Translations under genes and position numbers: made by a program
The notes under the pieces: generated by a model
Seen by the model: only the letters and a program-made list of their open reading frames with translations
What the model was told of the DNA's origin: nothing
Database searches by the model: none
Shown: in pieces, positions 1 through 11,045 of the stretch
Numbering within the stretch: the first letter of the stretch is position 1
Layout of the letters: every line of letters starts with the position of its first letter
Assembly (NCBI GenBank): GCA_016647705.1
Contig: CM028333.1
Span: 11,305,616 to 11,369,615, forward strand
Origin: Eucommia ulmoides
Lineage: Eukaryota; Streptophyta; Magnoliopsida; Garryales; Eucommiaceae
Length of the DNA stretch: 64,000 nt
Reading direction: 5' to 3'

Positions 1-279
1 CATGCCTTCCTTACCCCTTTACCAAATCTCCTTTCTCTCTCCATATATATATGTATATATATATAAGAAGATATTTATTTGTAAAATTACACAATCCTCC
101 TTTTATATTTTGTTGTGGTATAAATTAAACTCAAAACTATGTTTTAATTTTTATAAAAATTTCAATACCACCCCTTAAAATTTTAATTCACATACTTAAT
201 ATCGTAGTCTACCCCGACATTTTTAAAATATTTTAAAACGCGACTTGAATTATTCGTATATGAAAAGTCGGGGTCTTAC
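1..279 (-). mobile_element. LTR fragment, Tekay/Del-like, cut by the window edge
   Basis: On the minus strand this stretch begins TGTAAGACCCCGAC, the same LTR start as the complete elements at 38769-47838. Its interior (a CT/AT-rich stretch followed by a weakly conserved AAATTACAC segment) resembles the U3-proximal end of the LTR at 10088-12878. The rest of the LTR lies outside the window. On the right it abuts a copia coding fragment directly, so it was probably inserted into that element. No second LTR or target duplication can be checked here. Confidence 0.6.
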
Positions 280-280
280 A

Positions 281-683
281 AAGACTCAGTTTTGGAAATG
301 GAAAACCAGTGCTAGTTGGCTACAAAGATGTAGATATGGCAGGAGATATGGATGCCCGTAGGTCTACTTCAAGTTATTTGATTACTTTTGCATATGGGAC
401 TGTTGCATGGCAGTCAAGGTTGCAAAAATACGTTGCACTTTTCGCAACAGAGGCAGAATTCATTACAGTTATAGAAGCCTGCAATGAGTTTCTATGGATG
501 AAGAAGTTCTTGATAGAACTTGTCTTCAACCTGGAGTAATATGTGTTATTTTGCCACAGTTAAAGTGCAATCCATTTCGTGCATGCACTCGGTGAACTTA
601 GCTAGTAGAAGATGACAAGGAATCTAGTTCAGCCTTCTGTATGCTGTTAGTTGTCGTCGTCATCGGAGGTTGAAGTGGAGATT
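281..683 (+). pseudogene. Ty1/copia RNase H and 3' end fragment
   Basis: Positions 309-539 translate to a copia RNase H segment: an ADMAGD-type start (here DVDMAGDMDARRSTSSY), then VAWQSRLQKYVAL, ATEAEFI and a hydrophobic EFLWMKKFL stretch, as in the family. The next bases keep a decayed trace of the CDSQSAI/HARTKHI region. Only the C-terminal third of the polyprotein is present, so it cannot be functional. It ends in a purine-rich tract (about 672-683) directly before an LTR. The order RNase H, polypurine tract, 3' LTR shows this is the downstream end of a plus-strand element. Confidence 0.75.
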
Positions 684-1513
684 TCGTTGGAGCCAAATGG
701 AAGAAACCCGACTGGTTTGCTATGAACCGTTCTGGTTCGACGGTTTAGTGGTTGAACCGGTCTGAACTGGCCAGTTGACCGGTTTTAGGAGTATAACCGG
801 ACTGAAATCTAAGCCGGTCGATGGTTCAATCGGTTGATCAGTCCCGTCTGGTCCGATTTTTAAAACATTGGTCAGAAAATGGGAGATTTTTTGGGTTTGG
901 ATTGGGTTTCCTCCACGTGGATATGGCCCAACATGTTAGTTGGTTAATCTAATGGAAAATACCAAAGGGCAATTTGGTCTTTTCACATTTAAGCCTATTT
1001 TAAACTTTAATATTTTGAAATTTTTTGGAGAAAGAGAAAAGTTGTCATCTTCAAACCCTTGTTGTGCAGCTCAGATCAAATTATGACTGGAGGTCGATCT
1101 GCTGTCTGATTTGGCTGAAATTTAGACAATAAGTTCGCTACTCATAGTTCTATAATCTGAATGGAAGAGTTTGATTTCTGAGTTTGCAAGCTACTGTTTC
1201 TGGCGGAACTATTTCGGGGTTATTTGAACCCTTTTTGGTGAGATCTCTCCAATTTTCTTTTTGTAGATATTGTTCCACTGTTAACATAATTTGGTCTTGA
1301 ATATTGTGGTTGTATACCTCTAGTTGTAACTAGAGAGGACTTGTATTATCATTTATTTGTGATATTGGAGATTTTGGGTGGACTTCAGTCCCGTGATTTT
1401 TACTCTTCGCCTTGGGGAGGGTTTCCACGTTAAAAATTGCCTATTTTAGTGTAATTGTGATTCTAGAGTGTTGATCCAAGTATTACTCTATTTTGATTGC
1501 TACTAGGCTAACA
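684..1513 (+). mobile_element. 3' LTR of a Tork-type copia element
   Basis: About 830 bp follow the polypurine tract GAAGTGGAGATT and end in GGCTAACA. The second half carries a pattern common in Tork/Tnt1-like LTRs: a GTGGACTTCAGTCCCGTG block, then GGGAGGGTTTCCACGT and an AT-rich tail. The first two bases are mutated away from TG. The 5' partner is not in the window. Clade assignment is from pattern recognition, not alignment. Confidence 0.6.
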
Positions 1514-1916
1514 CAAGAAATGGATAAATTAATTTTCATTGCGCATTCTTATCCAATAAGTTTTTCGAGTTAGTTATTTTATCCCATCACCTTTTGCACA
1601 TCAAGGATGAGGGCTCAATAACGTTTTTTCTTTGCCTTAACAAAAATGTTATTCCTTTTTTTTTTCCTTTTTATTAGCTTATTTGTTAGTCTTTCATGGC
1701 ACTTTAGTTAATATTAATTTGAATATAAAATACAAATTTAACAATAATTAATATCAACTCGATAAATTTTATCTATTTAATATTAACTAAAAACTAAATA
1801 ATAAAATTTAAAAAAATGAGTGATTGATTTAAAAAATAATCCACTAATTTTGTCTATCAATTTTGCTTTGTCGTGAAATTATTAACTTTGATGAAGTATG
1901 CTGCAACGAAAGAAAA
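1514..1916. other. AT-rich spacer, no gene seen
   Basis: This stretch of plain AT-rich sequence has a few poly-T runs. I see no coding signal, repeat boundary or RNA gene in it. Confidence 0.6.
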
Positions 1917-2280
1917 AATTAGGAGGCTCCAACTTAAAACAATATAGTTTCTAGTGGAATAAATCTTTTAACTTATATAATAGTTTAGAAATTCTCAAGT
2001 AATCGATGTGGCATAAGAATGTAACACCTACTCTTAAGTGTCACCCTCAATTTGCACGAATAATTTGATTACGCGAGAATGATAGAAAATGTGCAATCCT
2101 TGGTTTGCACAAATGGTTTGACGACAAGCAAATTATAGGCAAATTCATATCATCTTAACTCTGATACCATATTAGAAAGCTCCAACTTAAAATTATATGG
2201 TTTCCAGTGAAGTAACTTCTTTGATTTATATAATGGTTTGGGAATACTCAAATGATCAGTTTGCACAAATGATTTGACTA
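1917..2280 (-). mobile_element. TRIM-like miniature LTR retrotransposon relic
   Basis: Two related terminal segments (1917-2026 and about 2171-2280) both read, on the minus strand, as a short LTR with the block TTTTAAGTTGGAGC near its 3' end. Between them lie about 145 non-coding bases. Directly after the right-hand LTR, on the minus strand, is TGGTATCAGAGTT, the initiator-methionine tRNA primer-binding site. The same LTR family, with both ends intact, occurs at 38716-60520. Ends are eroded and no target duplication is clear. Confidence 0.6.
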
Positions 2281-2934
2281 CGGGGGAATAATGAAAAATG
2301 TGCAACACCCGGCTGGCACAATTGATTTGCACGAATGTCTATTACTCACCCAGACATTGCTTACATTTTTCATCAAGTTAACCATTTTTTGTCCGCTCCT
2401 CGGATTACTTACTAGGTTGTTCCTCATATTTTTTGGTATGTCAAAGACACCTTATTTCAAGGTCGATTGGGATGGATTCCCACTGGCATACGTTCAACCA
2501 TTGGTTACTATTTCTTCTTGATAAACTCTCTTATTTCCTAATTTAGTAAAAAATAAAGTGTGGTTGTACGATCCAGTGCTGAAGTTGAATATAGTGTCAT
2601 TGCTAACGTAACACAAGAAGTTTTAGTTTGGCTTCGCTGGCTCCTCATTAACAAGGGAGTCTCCTCTCCTACGGGCAATGTTCCAAATTGTGACAACATG
2701 AGTGCTGTCTAGATCGCCCATAATGATGTTTTTCACGAGTGTAAAAAAAGCATTGAGACTGATTGCCATTTTATTCGTCACCATGTTCTCTAGAATATTC
2801 TTTGTTTTCATTTCGTCAATTAATCCGATCACACAACAAATATATTCACGAAGACTTATCCATCGGAAACTTTCACACTGTGGTTTCCAAACTAAAGTTC
2901 ACGTCTAATTTACATTCTTCAGTTTGAGGAAGTG
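2281..2934 (+). pseudogene. Decayed copia RT/RNase H fragment
   Basis: Several frames together recover a copia polyprotein C-terminus: a TRPDIAYVIHQVNQ-like segment (seen better in the paralogous copy at 31917), a decayed SSTEAEY region, QEVLVWLRWLL, CDNMSAV and IETDCHFIRHH. Frameshifts and in-frame stops separate them, so no protein can be made. A purine-rich tract and an LTR follow. The piece is paralogous to 31840-32570, and the surrounding non-element sequence matches too, so the two are copies of one locus and not two insertions. Confidence 0.7.
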
Positions 2935-3094
2935 TGTTAATAAATGTATATGAGCTCTGGTCTATTAGAACTTTAATTCATTAGGAAAACCATACCACGA
3001 CCCTACCCTAGTCACCCTCTCTATATATATTCTTTGTATATATCTGTAATTGTACTTTTGTCACATATCAATATAATCATTTTATGTTCTCACA
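2935..3094 (+). mobile_element. 3' LTR of the copia relic
   Basis: It starts TGTTAATAAATG after a polypurine tract and ends CTCACA. It contains the AATATAATCATTTTATG tail shared with the copia LTRs near 6016 and 6812, which lie in the opposite orientation. The length, about 160 bp, is short for the family. Confidence 0.55.
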
Positions 3095-3215
3095 GTATTC
3101 GGTATCTCCATTATTCTTAAAAAAACAAAATAGCAATGATGGACATATTCATAAATAATCGCAAACCACACCCTTATATATTTCTTTTATGAAATGGTAA
3201 AATATTATTACAAAT

Positions 3216-3218
<3 letters not shown>

Positions 3219-3267
<49 letters not shown>
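3219..3267. repeat. (TA)n microsatellite
   Basis: About 24 uninterrupted TA dinucleotides lie in the 3' flank of the PLAC8 gene. The paralogous (TA)n site in copy C received a long-TIR element at 32751. Confidence 0.95.
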
Positions 3268-3269
<2 letters not shown>

Positions 3270-3433
3270 CTTTTTTCCACAATAAATATATTACACTCGA
3301 CTTCCGTGAGTTGATGGTTATCACTGGGATCTCACATTACAATTACAAACATGTCATACCATAACATGCATACATACAATTCAATTCATATTTTTATATG
3401 AAAATTCATAAGCTTTTGAGGAAGTGGATGTAA

Positions 3434-5685
3434 TCAGCGGCTCATCCCACTTTCAACGCTTGGTGCCATTGCCACTCCATGACCATGTTTCTCCATATTT
3501 CCTTGCCATCCTATATATGGAATCATTTTTCATCAACACTAACAAAATCATACAAATAATGTGTATATATCTATTCTAATTAGAATGGTCGGAGGTTAGG
3601 AGATGAGACAGAGAAACTGAGATAGAGAAGGGAGAAAAAAATCCGACGCGAGCGTCAACGCTAGCAGTGATACTCCCTCAAGAAAGGAAGAAGAAAAATA
3701 AGGGAAAAAATATAAAAAGTAAAAAGGATATATATGTTAATTATTGAAAGATAAAATAATAATTGAATTAAATAATTTTTATTTTTATAAAAAGTGGATG
3801 TATATTTTTTTGAAAAGGATGTAAATATAAACTTTTTTTTTTCTCTCTCATTTTCCTTTCTTACCTAAAAAACTTTTACACCCTTTCAACTGAAGATGGG
3901 TCAATTTACAAACCTATTTTTTTGGGAGGTTTTAGTGAATAGTTGAAGCACTTATATTTTCTACCAAAATTAATGTACTAGACAAAAATTATTATAATTT
4001 TTTATATAAAAAATAAAAATAACTTTTATGACGCACAGTAAATTTGAATTTTTAACAGAATTTTAAGATTTAAAATAAAGTTACTGTAGCGGATTGGATA
4101 GTGAATTTTAGAGAGAGAGAGAGAGTATACCGATGGCCATATCAAATCCACGGTGTTTGAGCTCACGGTACTCTTGACACAAGGCGCAAGTCTCGCAACA
4201 GCAGTGAAGGAGGCAGTCGTTGCAGGGGCTTTCCGGCAACCTGAAATGCTGTCTAATCCTCGAACGATAGAAGCATGAATAAATGCACGGACACCCCGTG
4301 AAAAACGCTATTAGAAAGTATAGCGCTCCACTTACTCCACATGCTGCAATTACATCCCCAAAAAACGTTAAATTAATCAAAGTTTATTGAGATAATTACA
4401 CCTGGACCCCCTAACATTCATAAAAAATACAGATACACCATCCATGTTTTCAAAATAGTATATATTATACTTACAGGTGGCTCCCTGGTCTACAATCTCA
4501 GCGATCTGCCCAAAGGTAATGCATGGACACCAGCATGTTATGCAGCCTGTAAAACAAGTAGTTGGCACAAAAATAATTAATAATGTTTTAAGATGGTGGC
4601 TGATGATATATGGTAGCCTCTTTTTAAGAAAAAAAGAACAGAGAAAAGGTCAACTAAGATAAAATAGTATATTAGAGTACTTAATATAAATAAAATATTT
4701 AAATTTATTTAATAGATAAAAGTGGGAATCTTAAAATGACATGCACGAAAAGTCATTAATGTCACCTTAAATTAGAATTATATTTCTAATTTAGAGTATT
4801 CTGCGAATAAAAACATGTTTAGTAACCACTATAATTTTAATTTTTTTTTTTTAATTTATGAAAGCAGAAATAAAAAATTCGTTTAGTTCACTGGCGGGTG
4901 GTGGTGGTGACTGACCGGCTGGTGATGGTAAGTAGGGTGGTAGTAAAAATAATTTTGTGGATGTGAATATGAATCATTTTTCTTTTTAAATTTTTAAGGA
5001 ATTCAGGAATTATTCCTAAATTACTCTTAAATTTTAAAAATAGAAACATGGTCGCTAAATATGTTTTTGTGCATTAATTTTAAATTTTTTGGAGTGGGAA
5101 CAAAAAACCAGAGAATGAAAATAGTAACCAAACGGAACCTAAATTCTAAAAATATAGTGTAGTTTATCCCAATTGAACACGATATGTAAGTAAATCGGGC
5201 ACCGATTATAAACTGCCACAAAAATGGTATTTTGTGTTGTATATATCTTGTGTTTTTATAATTTTTTCAATAAATAAATACACATTAATCCCTCAAAATA
5301 TTTAAAAAAACTCACTACAGAGATCTTATTTACTCCCAAGAATACAACAATTATTTTTCTCAGATCATTTAAAGTATGATGTTTTTCTCATCAACAGTTG
5401 GATCATAAGTCAACCACCGTCGTTCTTCAAAAATTAAAGAAATTTACCCAAAAACGATCAATTTAGTGGAATTCAACAAAACTTACAGTTGCAAACATCG
5501 GAACCACAGCCACAGAGGCCGGAGGACCACTGGGATGGTCCGGAAGAAGCGGTGGGTTGACTCGTCGGTGGCCTTTGGGAGTAATAGTTCCCGGCGTTCA
5601 CCGGAATTCCGGTGGCTGCAGTCTCGCCGTACGGCGCCGATGGCGGCGTTGATTTCTTCTGGTAATCGTCAGTGGAAGGATACAT
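3434..5685 (-). CDS. PLAC8-domain protein, plant cadmium resistance / cell number regulator type
   Basis: The gene has four exons on the minus strand: 5685-5487, 4546-4475, 4343-4131 and 3510-3434. All introns are GT-AG, and each splices after the first base of a codon (phase 1). The 561-nt CDS gives 186 residues. The N-terminus (about residues 1-50) is rich in Pro, Ser and Tyr. It is followed by [16 protein letters not shown], then [15 protein letters not shown], a hydrophobic [19 protein letters not shown] segment, the [22 protein letters not shown] block and a Trp-Gly-rich tail ending GMSR. These are the hallmarks of the plant PCR/CNR (FW2.2-like) family, small plasma-membrane proteins linked to metal efflux, calcium flux or organ size. 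The substrate of this one is unknown. The start is the first ATG after a TATA box and a CT-rich leader. The frame is open throughout, with no damage. Exon boundaries are inferred by eye and by family fit. Confidence 0.9.
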
Positions 5686-5836
5686 GATCGAGAGTAGGAA
5701 TTGATGGAGAGGGAAAGAGAGAGAGAGAGAGAGAGGGGATAAGGGTGTGTTTGTTTTGGTGGATCGACAACGATAACTGTCCAACCATATATACACTATA
5801 TAGTAGTTCTCACGGTGAAAAGTCAAGGTCAACACC
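5686..5836 (-). promoter_or_regulatory. Likely core promoter and 5' leader of the PLAC8 gene
   Basis: Upstream of the ATG on the minus strand are a (CT)n pyrimidine patch (plus-strand GA run about 5716-5735) and, about 100 bp from the start codon, TATA-like sequence (plus strand ATATATACACTATATAG, about 5787-5803). Y patches and TATA at this spacing are usual for plant promoters. No transcript evidence is available. Confidence 0.5.
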
Positions 5837-6015
5837 TATAGTTTTTAATTTTATTTGACAAACTGCCGTGAATTTGGGTAACTTCACGCGTAGAAGTAGC
5901 AATTTGGGTACCATTTCTTCATATTCATCTGAGGAAATATTTGTCTGTGACAAAACTAACATATCAGCGTACTATGCTGTGATAAATGTACCGATGAAGA
6001 TTAGTCCGATTGGTT

Positions 6016-7011
6016 AGAATAATTTAGAGATTGAATAGTGTCAGAAGATAAAAGGATTGTATTGATATGAGAGAAAAATATTTTTACAAAGATATACATA
6101 AAGTTCATATATAGGAGGTGAATAAGGTAATTCTGATAGGGTTTAGTTTTTTGGTTTTCTTAGCGAAAGTGGGGTTTGACATAGTTGGTCGAGACCCGTA
6201 TACATATATTAACATCATTTTCAAACTCAAGGCGGTAAATAAGACATGAACTATATTTTGGAAATCAAAGTGTGAAAGTATTTTGGTAGATCAGTCTTGG
6301 TGAAAATATCTGGTGCCTGATTGACTGAACTGGCGACTTGAAGGCGAACAATATTCTGAGAACTGTGGTGACGGATGAAGTGACAATCAATTTCGACGTG
6401 TTTTGTACGCTCTTGAAAAAATCATCATGGACGATCTGAATAACACTCTTATTATCACAGTGTAGAATAGTGACAGTGGGAGAGGAGACTCCTATGTCAG
6501 CGAGGAGCCAACGAAGTCAAATTAGTTCTTGTGTTGCATCAGCAATGACACATTATTGAGCTTCAGTGCTAGAGCGGACAACTACGGTTTGTTTCTTACT
6601 ACGATAAGAAATGAGAGGGTTGTCTAAGAAGAAACAGTAACCAGTTGTTGAACTTGTTCTTATGAAATGAGCATTATGGTAGTAGTGAATACAATATTGA
6701 TTGTTGAATGATGAAAACGAGATTGTCGGCAGCGGCATGACACAAAGCTTGAAAAGGTTAAGGTTGAGAAAATTTTAGTAGGAATAGGGTCACGAATAAT
6801 TGGGTATACCATGTTACAATAATTGAGAGAGGGAATATTGAGAGAACATTAAGTGATTGTATAGATATATGAGAAAAATATTTTTGCAGAGATATACATG
6901 GAGCTCATATCTATGAGGTGACTAGGTAACTCTGGTAGAGTTAGGGCTCGGTTTTCCTAGTGAGACTAAAGTTTAACATAGTGAGTCACGTCTCATATAC
7001 ATATATTAACA
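6016..7011 (-). mobile_element. Shrunken copia element with two LTRs (copy A)
   Basis: Minus-strand LTRs start TGTTAATATATGTATA at both 7011 and 6214. The upstream LTR (7011-6812) is followed by a primer-site-like TGGTATACC. Between them only about 600 bp of internal sequence remain. It encodes the RNase H C-terminus (6738-6553: SSFNNQYCIHYYHN decay, then GYCFFLDNPLISYRSKKQT and VVVRSSTEA) and a frame-broken ATQELI...HRLADIG-like end. Gag, protease, integrase and RT are gone. No matching target duplication is seen at the outer ends. Confidence 0.65.
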
Positions 7012-7104
7012 CAGTACATAAGAAAATTATTTTTTTCCTTGTCAATTAGGCTTTGAGGTTTCTAGATAGCAATACAGGAGTAAAATTTTGAACACACCAG
7101 TGGA

Positions 7105-7857
7105 TAGGAGTATGAATGGTATAGTTTGATGCGGTTTGGCACCAAAATCAACATCAAACCGAGGTCCTCAGTTTCTGCCAATTACAAAATGAAACAAAGC
7201 GGTTCGATTTGCGATGTCCAGAAAACCTATCTACCAAATGCACTTCGGTTCGATTTTGTTAGTAGCCAACGATTTAAACAAAACAAACAAACAAATGAAG
7301 CGATGAAATCAAATGGCTACGAGTCATGATCAATAAAATCAATTATGAAAAAATAAATAACAAGAAAAAGATCAGGATTAAGAGATTTAATCCTAAATTT
7401 CATAGATCAAGTAGAGTGATGAAACGAAGATGATGGTTGGATGATGACGGGTGCGGCACCGTGGTTGGACGACGGCAACTAAGGCACGACGATAGGAGGA
7501 TGGCAACTCAGGCACAATGGTTGAACGAAAGTGATTAAGGAACGCGGTTGGACGACTACCGCTGGATATCTTCACTGAGGTTGCGAGGCTGAAGACTGCG
7601 AGGGAATGGATGTTGAGTGGCTAAGTGAAGAAATGAAAGATGCTAGGATTTCATCCTTTCAGCATGCTATATATTAAACCCCAAAACGACATCGTTTTAG
7701 GGTTCGGTTAAATCGAAAAATTTTGTGAATCAAATCATAGATCGAACTGGGCCTTTTAGTTATTGTTCAAGAGTGAACCGAACTGATCGATTTTTCAAAA
7801 ATTGTATTTTTTTTCTCTCTGGTTCAGTTCAATTTTTTGGTTCACAGCATACCCTTA
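7105..7857. mobile_element. Possible non-autonomous hAT-like element (copy A)
   Basis: The left end TAGGAGTATGAATGGT and the inverted right end TAAGGGTATGCTGTGA are imperfect terminal repeats resembling the TAGGGGTGTG ends of plant hAT elements. The sub-terminal regions hold repeated GGTTCGGTT/AACCGAAC motifs in both orientations. The inner part has short GC-rich stretches and no transposase. An 8-bp target duplication is not evident. Copies lie at 22965-23715, and a partial one in copy C near 62177-62350. Confidence 0.4.
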
Positions 7858-8324
7858 GATGTGAGGAAATGCACATTTGAGATTGTTTAGAGAGTTAATT
7901 AGTCGAGATGAGCGTAAGAAGGTCTGAACACACGTTACCTAATAATAATAATAAATAATAATAAATAAATCTGGTGATGAATGTTATAGTTCACCAAGCA
8001 AATTTGACTTGGTCATCTTAGTTCGATTTTTTCTACTTTATTCTATCATTAATTAATTGTTTTTTTTTCATGTTTACTGTTGTTATATGGTACTAGTTTT
8101 GTATAATTTATCAATTTATATAATTAAAAAATAGATGTAAACACGTTTTTGAATTTTGTCATTTATTTTAAACAAGTCCGGTCTTTAAGTGCAATTTACG
8201 ATAAAATCCTTTGATTATTCAGAACGTGTCAACATGATCATTCCTTCAATTCTAAACAGTTATAATTTATGTATTGACTTGTATGAATTGCTATTATTGC
8301 TCCTATCAAAATCAAAATTATTAT

Positions 8325-9047
8325 AAGGATAAATTATATTTTAAGCCCTGACACGTTAATTTCTAAATAGTTATTCTAAATTTATGTATTTTATTCGAAA
8401 CTTTCTATATATAAACATAATTTTAAAAAGTCTTTCTATTAGATTTTTTATTCAAACTAACAGAATGAAATGACAAAATATTAATTTTCTTTTTTTTTTT
8501 CATTATTTAATCATTTTTCTCCTTTTTTTTTTTTTTATAATTCTTTTCTTCTCTTCTTCCATCTTCACCGGTGAAGTTCCCTCTCTCCTCTTCACCAAAT
8601 CTTACCCTTCCTCTCTCCACCACCTTCTCCCGTCGCCATCACAAACGTCGTCGTCTCCACCCCCTGTTACAGGGGCTAAAACACCCACCGTAACAGGGGG
8701 TGGTTCACCCTGTTGGCGGTGGGGTGGTGGTTACGAGCATCGTTGGCGGCGGCATCGGTGGTGGTGTTGGTGGCGGTGGAAGAAGGTGGTGGAGAGAGAG
8801 GGATTGGTGACATGAAGGAGGAAAGAAAAAAAAAGTAAAAAGAAAAAAAATAGAAAATTGATTAGAAAATAAAAAAATAAAAAAATTACTATTTTGTCTC
8901 TCTAATTCTGTTAGTTTGGATGAAACTTCTAACAAAAGAGTTTTTAAAGACTGAGTTCATACGTAAGATATTTAAAGTGAAACGTATAAATTTAGAAAAA
9001 TTATTTTAATTTGTCAATAATTAGGAAATTTAAAATATTATTTGCCC
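8325..9047. mobile_element. Long-TIR fold-back element with palindromic core (copy A)
   Basis: The outer 200-odd bases at each end are imperfect inverted repeats: left AAGGATAAATTATATTTTAA, right (reversed) GGGCAAATAATATTTTAA, extending inwards through the TTAGATTTTTTATTCAAACT / CATCCAAACTAACAGAAT region. The centre is pyrimidine-rich, then GC-rich with the hairpin CCCCTGTTACAGGGG, then purine-rich. It is flanked by TTATTAT at 8318-8324 and 9048-9054. Copy C has a single TTATTAT at 63925 with no element, which is a natural empty site. No transposase is encoded. Confidence 0.75.
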
Positions 9048-9254
9048 TTATTATAATGCATGTGATGTCAGCATGTTAGGAGTTGATTGAGAGAGCCCAA
9101 TAGACACAAAATCCTTAGAAGTTAGAATCTTGGCATGACTGGCTCCAAATAAATTAGCGGTCCACCTAAATTTGTCTCATAATTCGTGATGAAAGGTAGA
9201 GAGAGATTAATAGGTAATTTTCATTTTAAATTTGATGAGGTGTAATTGTTTTTG

Positions 9255-9850
9255 TAACCATGTATGTATGCCAGAAACTATCACCTATTAGCAGGATACT
9301 GGTGACTGACCTGTCTTTGCCAAATACCAAGGGCAAATCTCTCCTCGACAAACTTCCCGGGACTGCACTCTCCATTTGTCGAGGCCTGACCTCCAGGGTG
9401 ATAAGGGTTAGGACTCATTGTTATTATGTCATCATCACCATGCTGTCTCGGACTCATCTACGACTTGTGATGTCCGGGCAACTCTCTAACATCCCCAAAT
9501 GATCTCCACATGTAATAGGTTGGACTCTATGCTCTCCACCTTTCTGGCGACACGTAGGCCGCTTCAAATGGGCTAAAGGACAAAGCCCAATAATTTTAAT
9601 CATGCAACGTGTTGTCCTATTCTTCACAAGAAGTATTAGGGTATTGATTTGAGCTTAATCCACTATTTTTTGGGGACTAATCTAATCACTTGCCTATAAA
9701 TAGAGGGGTATTCAATGCGCTAGGTATTGATTTTTTTTTTTTTTCCCCTTCTAAAATGCTTATATTGTTTTTGGAACTCTTACTCTCATGATAGAGAAAT
9801 TTCGATGCGTATACCCCAATAGATTTTTGTGTAGGTTAAAGTTCGGACTC
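9255..9850 (+). promoter_or_regulatory. LTR-like promoter unit with TATA box (copy A)
   Basis: GC-richer sequence (GTCCGGGCAACTCTC, a GGCCTGACCTCC block) leads to a clear TATAAATA at 9695-9702, then a T-rich leader. This arrangement is common in LTRs of Tat-type gypsy elements. The boundaries are not certain and no partner LTR was found. The copy B equivalent is interrupted by a solo LTR and resumes at 27850, with its TATA box at 28195. Confidence 0.4.
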
Positions 9851-10082
9851 AAGACATATTTTAGATGATGCATTTTATACCGTTAGCATTTCATATTTTA
9901 TTTAATTTTTCGAGAAATAAATTTTCCTAAGTCGATTTTCCATTAATGTTTAAGATTTTCAATTCAAAACTGGAGATCCGTAGTTAGAAATTTCTGTAAG
10001 TAATCGGATATTAAAACTATCAGATCTACGCATCGAAATATAGAAAATTAAGTCTAAACAAAATATCTAATTCCCTTAGGTG

Positions 10083-10087
10083 GATCT
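10083..10087. repeat. Target-site duplication GATCT, left side of the gypsy element
   Basis: GATCT directly precedes the LTR start here and at 28578-28582 in copy B. After the copy B LTR the sequence is AATCT (31445-31449), matching four of five bases. Confidence 0.55.
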
Positions 10088-10491
10088 TGTCACAACCTAC
10101 CCCTGACACCCATTACCATGGGCTCGGCATAACGTCATCATAACATCACCTGCATGCCAAAACAACTGGAAACCGACATATGCATACATAAATACACAAT
10201 CACCAAAAACAACCATACTGATTTAATACACTCACTAATTGGGGACACACCCGTCCCTACAAAAATTATAATAACCATAAAGATAAAAACAATTCTGAAC
10301 CTCTCATAAGTTTGCATCAACCAGCACCTCTAAAATTAATATCCTCTCACTACCGTATTGCCGGATTCTAACTAGCGCCAATAGGGGGACCGACTCCTAG
10401 CTGTTTCACCGGCGAGTGTATTACCTTCTTAATAAAAATATTTTAAATTGATCAAGCGTATAACATATAAACATCACATTCCAAATACAAA

Positions 10492-10495
<4 letters not shown>

Positions 10496-10533
<38 letters not shown>
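10496..10533. repeat. (AT)n microsatellite inside the LTR
   Basis: The same microsatellite lies at the same LTR position in the other minus-strand copies, at 18279-18348, 20832-20907 and 28994-29077. It differs in length in each. Confidence 0.9.
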
Positions 10534-10535
<2 letters not shown>

Positions 10536-10875
10536 TACCACAAGGAAAACATTCTTTTTCCTGTCACCACAGAATCAACGTATATATGTTTATAACATTT
10601 CAACTAAGCGGTAAAAAATCAACCAGAACGTCACAACAACCATATAGTATAACGCAACTGAAATAATAGATATATCGTCGTAAATGGATACACCAAGTCA
10701 GTATAAAATGAAGTATATATAAATGTCATATATGACAAAACACCATATTCGACACTACATCACACCAGACCACATCACACCATACCTCGGCTAGCCATGT
10801 GATCGTTTTAACCTCACGATCGGGAGTTGCAACGGTACTGTATCACGTAGGATATGCCTTCCTAGCAGGATATAA

Positions 10876-11045
10876 TAACGCTCCGCTGGATTGTGCCAGA
10901 CGGGTGAAACAACACTCCGTTGGACTAGGCCAGACGGGTGGAACAACGCTCCGCTGGACTAAGCTAGACAGGTGAAACAACGCTCCGCTAAACTAAACCA
11001 GACGGGTGAAACACCGCTCCGCTGGACTATGCCAAGCGGGTGGAT
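10876..11045 (-). repeat. 35-bp minisatellite in the LTR
   Basis: About five copies of a 35-bp unit containing CGCTCCGCTGGACTA and CCAGACGGGTGAAACA (plus-strand reading) are present. The array recurs in the related LTRs near 18700, 21260 and 29440. Plus-strand LTRs of the family hold unrelated short repeats at the same place. Confidence 0.85.

Larger units (their letters stand above)
5837..10087. other. Segmental duplication copy A: upstream flank of PLAC8
   Basis: This gene-free stretch is matched nearly base for base by 19141-28582 (copy B, after removing a solo LTR), and in decayed, rearranged form by 61940-64000 (copy C). It carries the elements listed separately below. The start, at ACCTATAGTTTTTAATT, is also the breakpoint joining copy B to the truncated LTR at 19141. 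Copy A lacks about 54 bp near 8290 that copies B and C keep. Confidence 0.85.

Noticed and set aside
7393..7575. A short Arg-rich frame (and its partner 23251-23433) shared by copies A and B.
   Set aside because: Conservation follows from the recent duplication. It lies inside the hAT-like element, and the third copy lacks the stretch.
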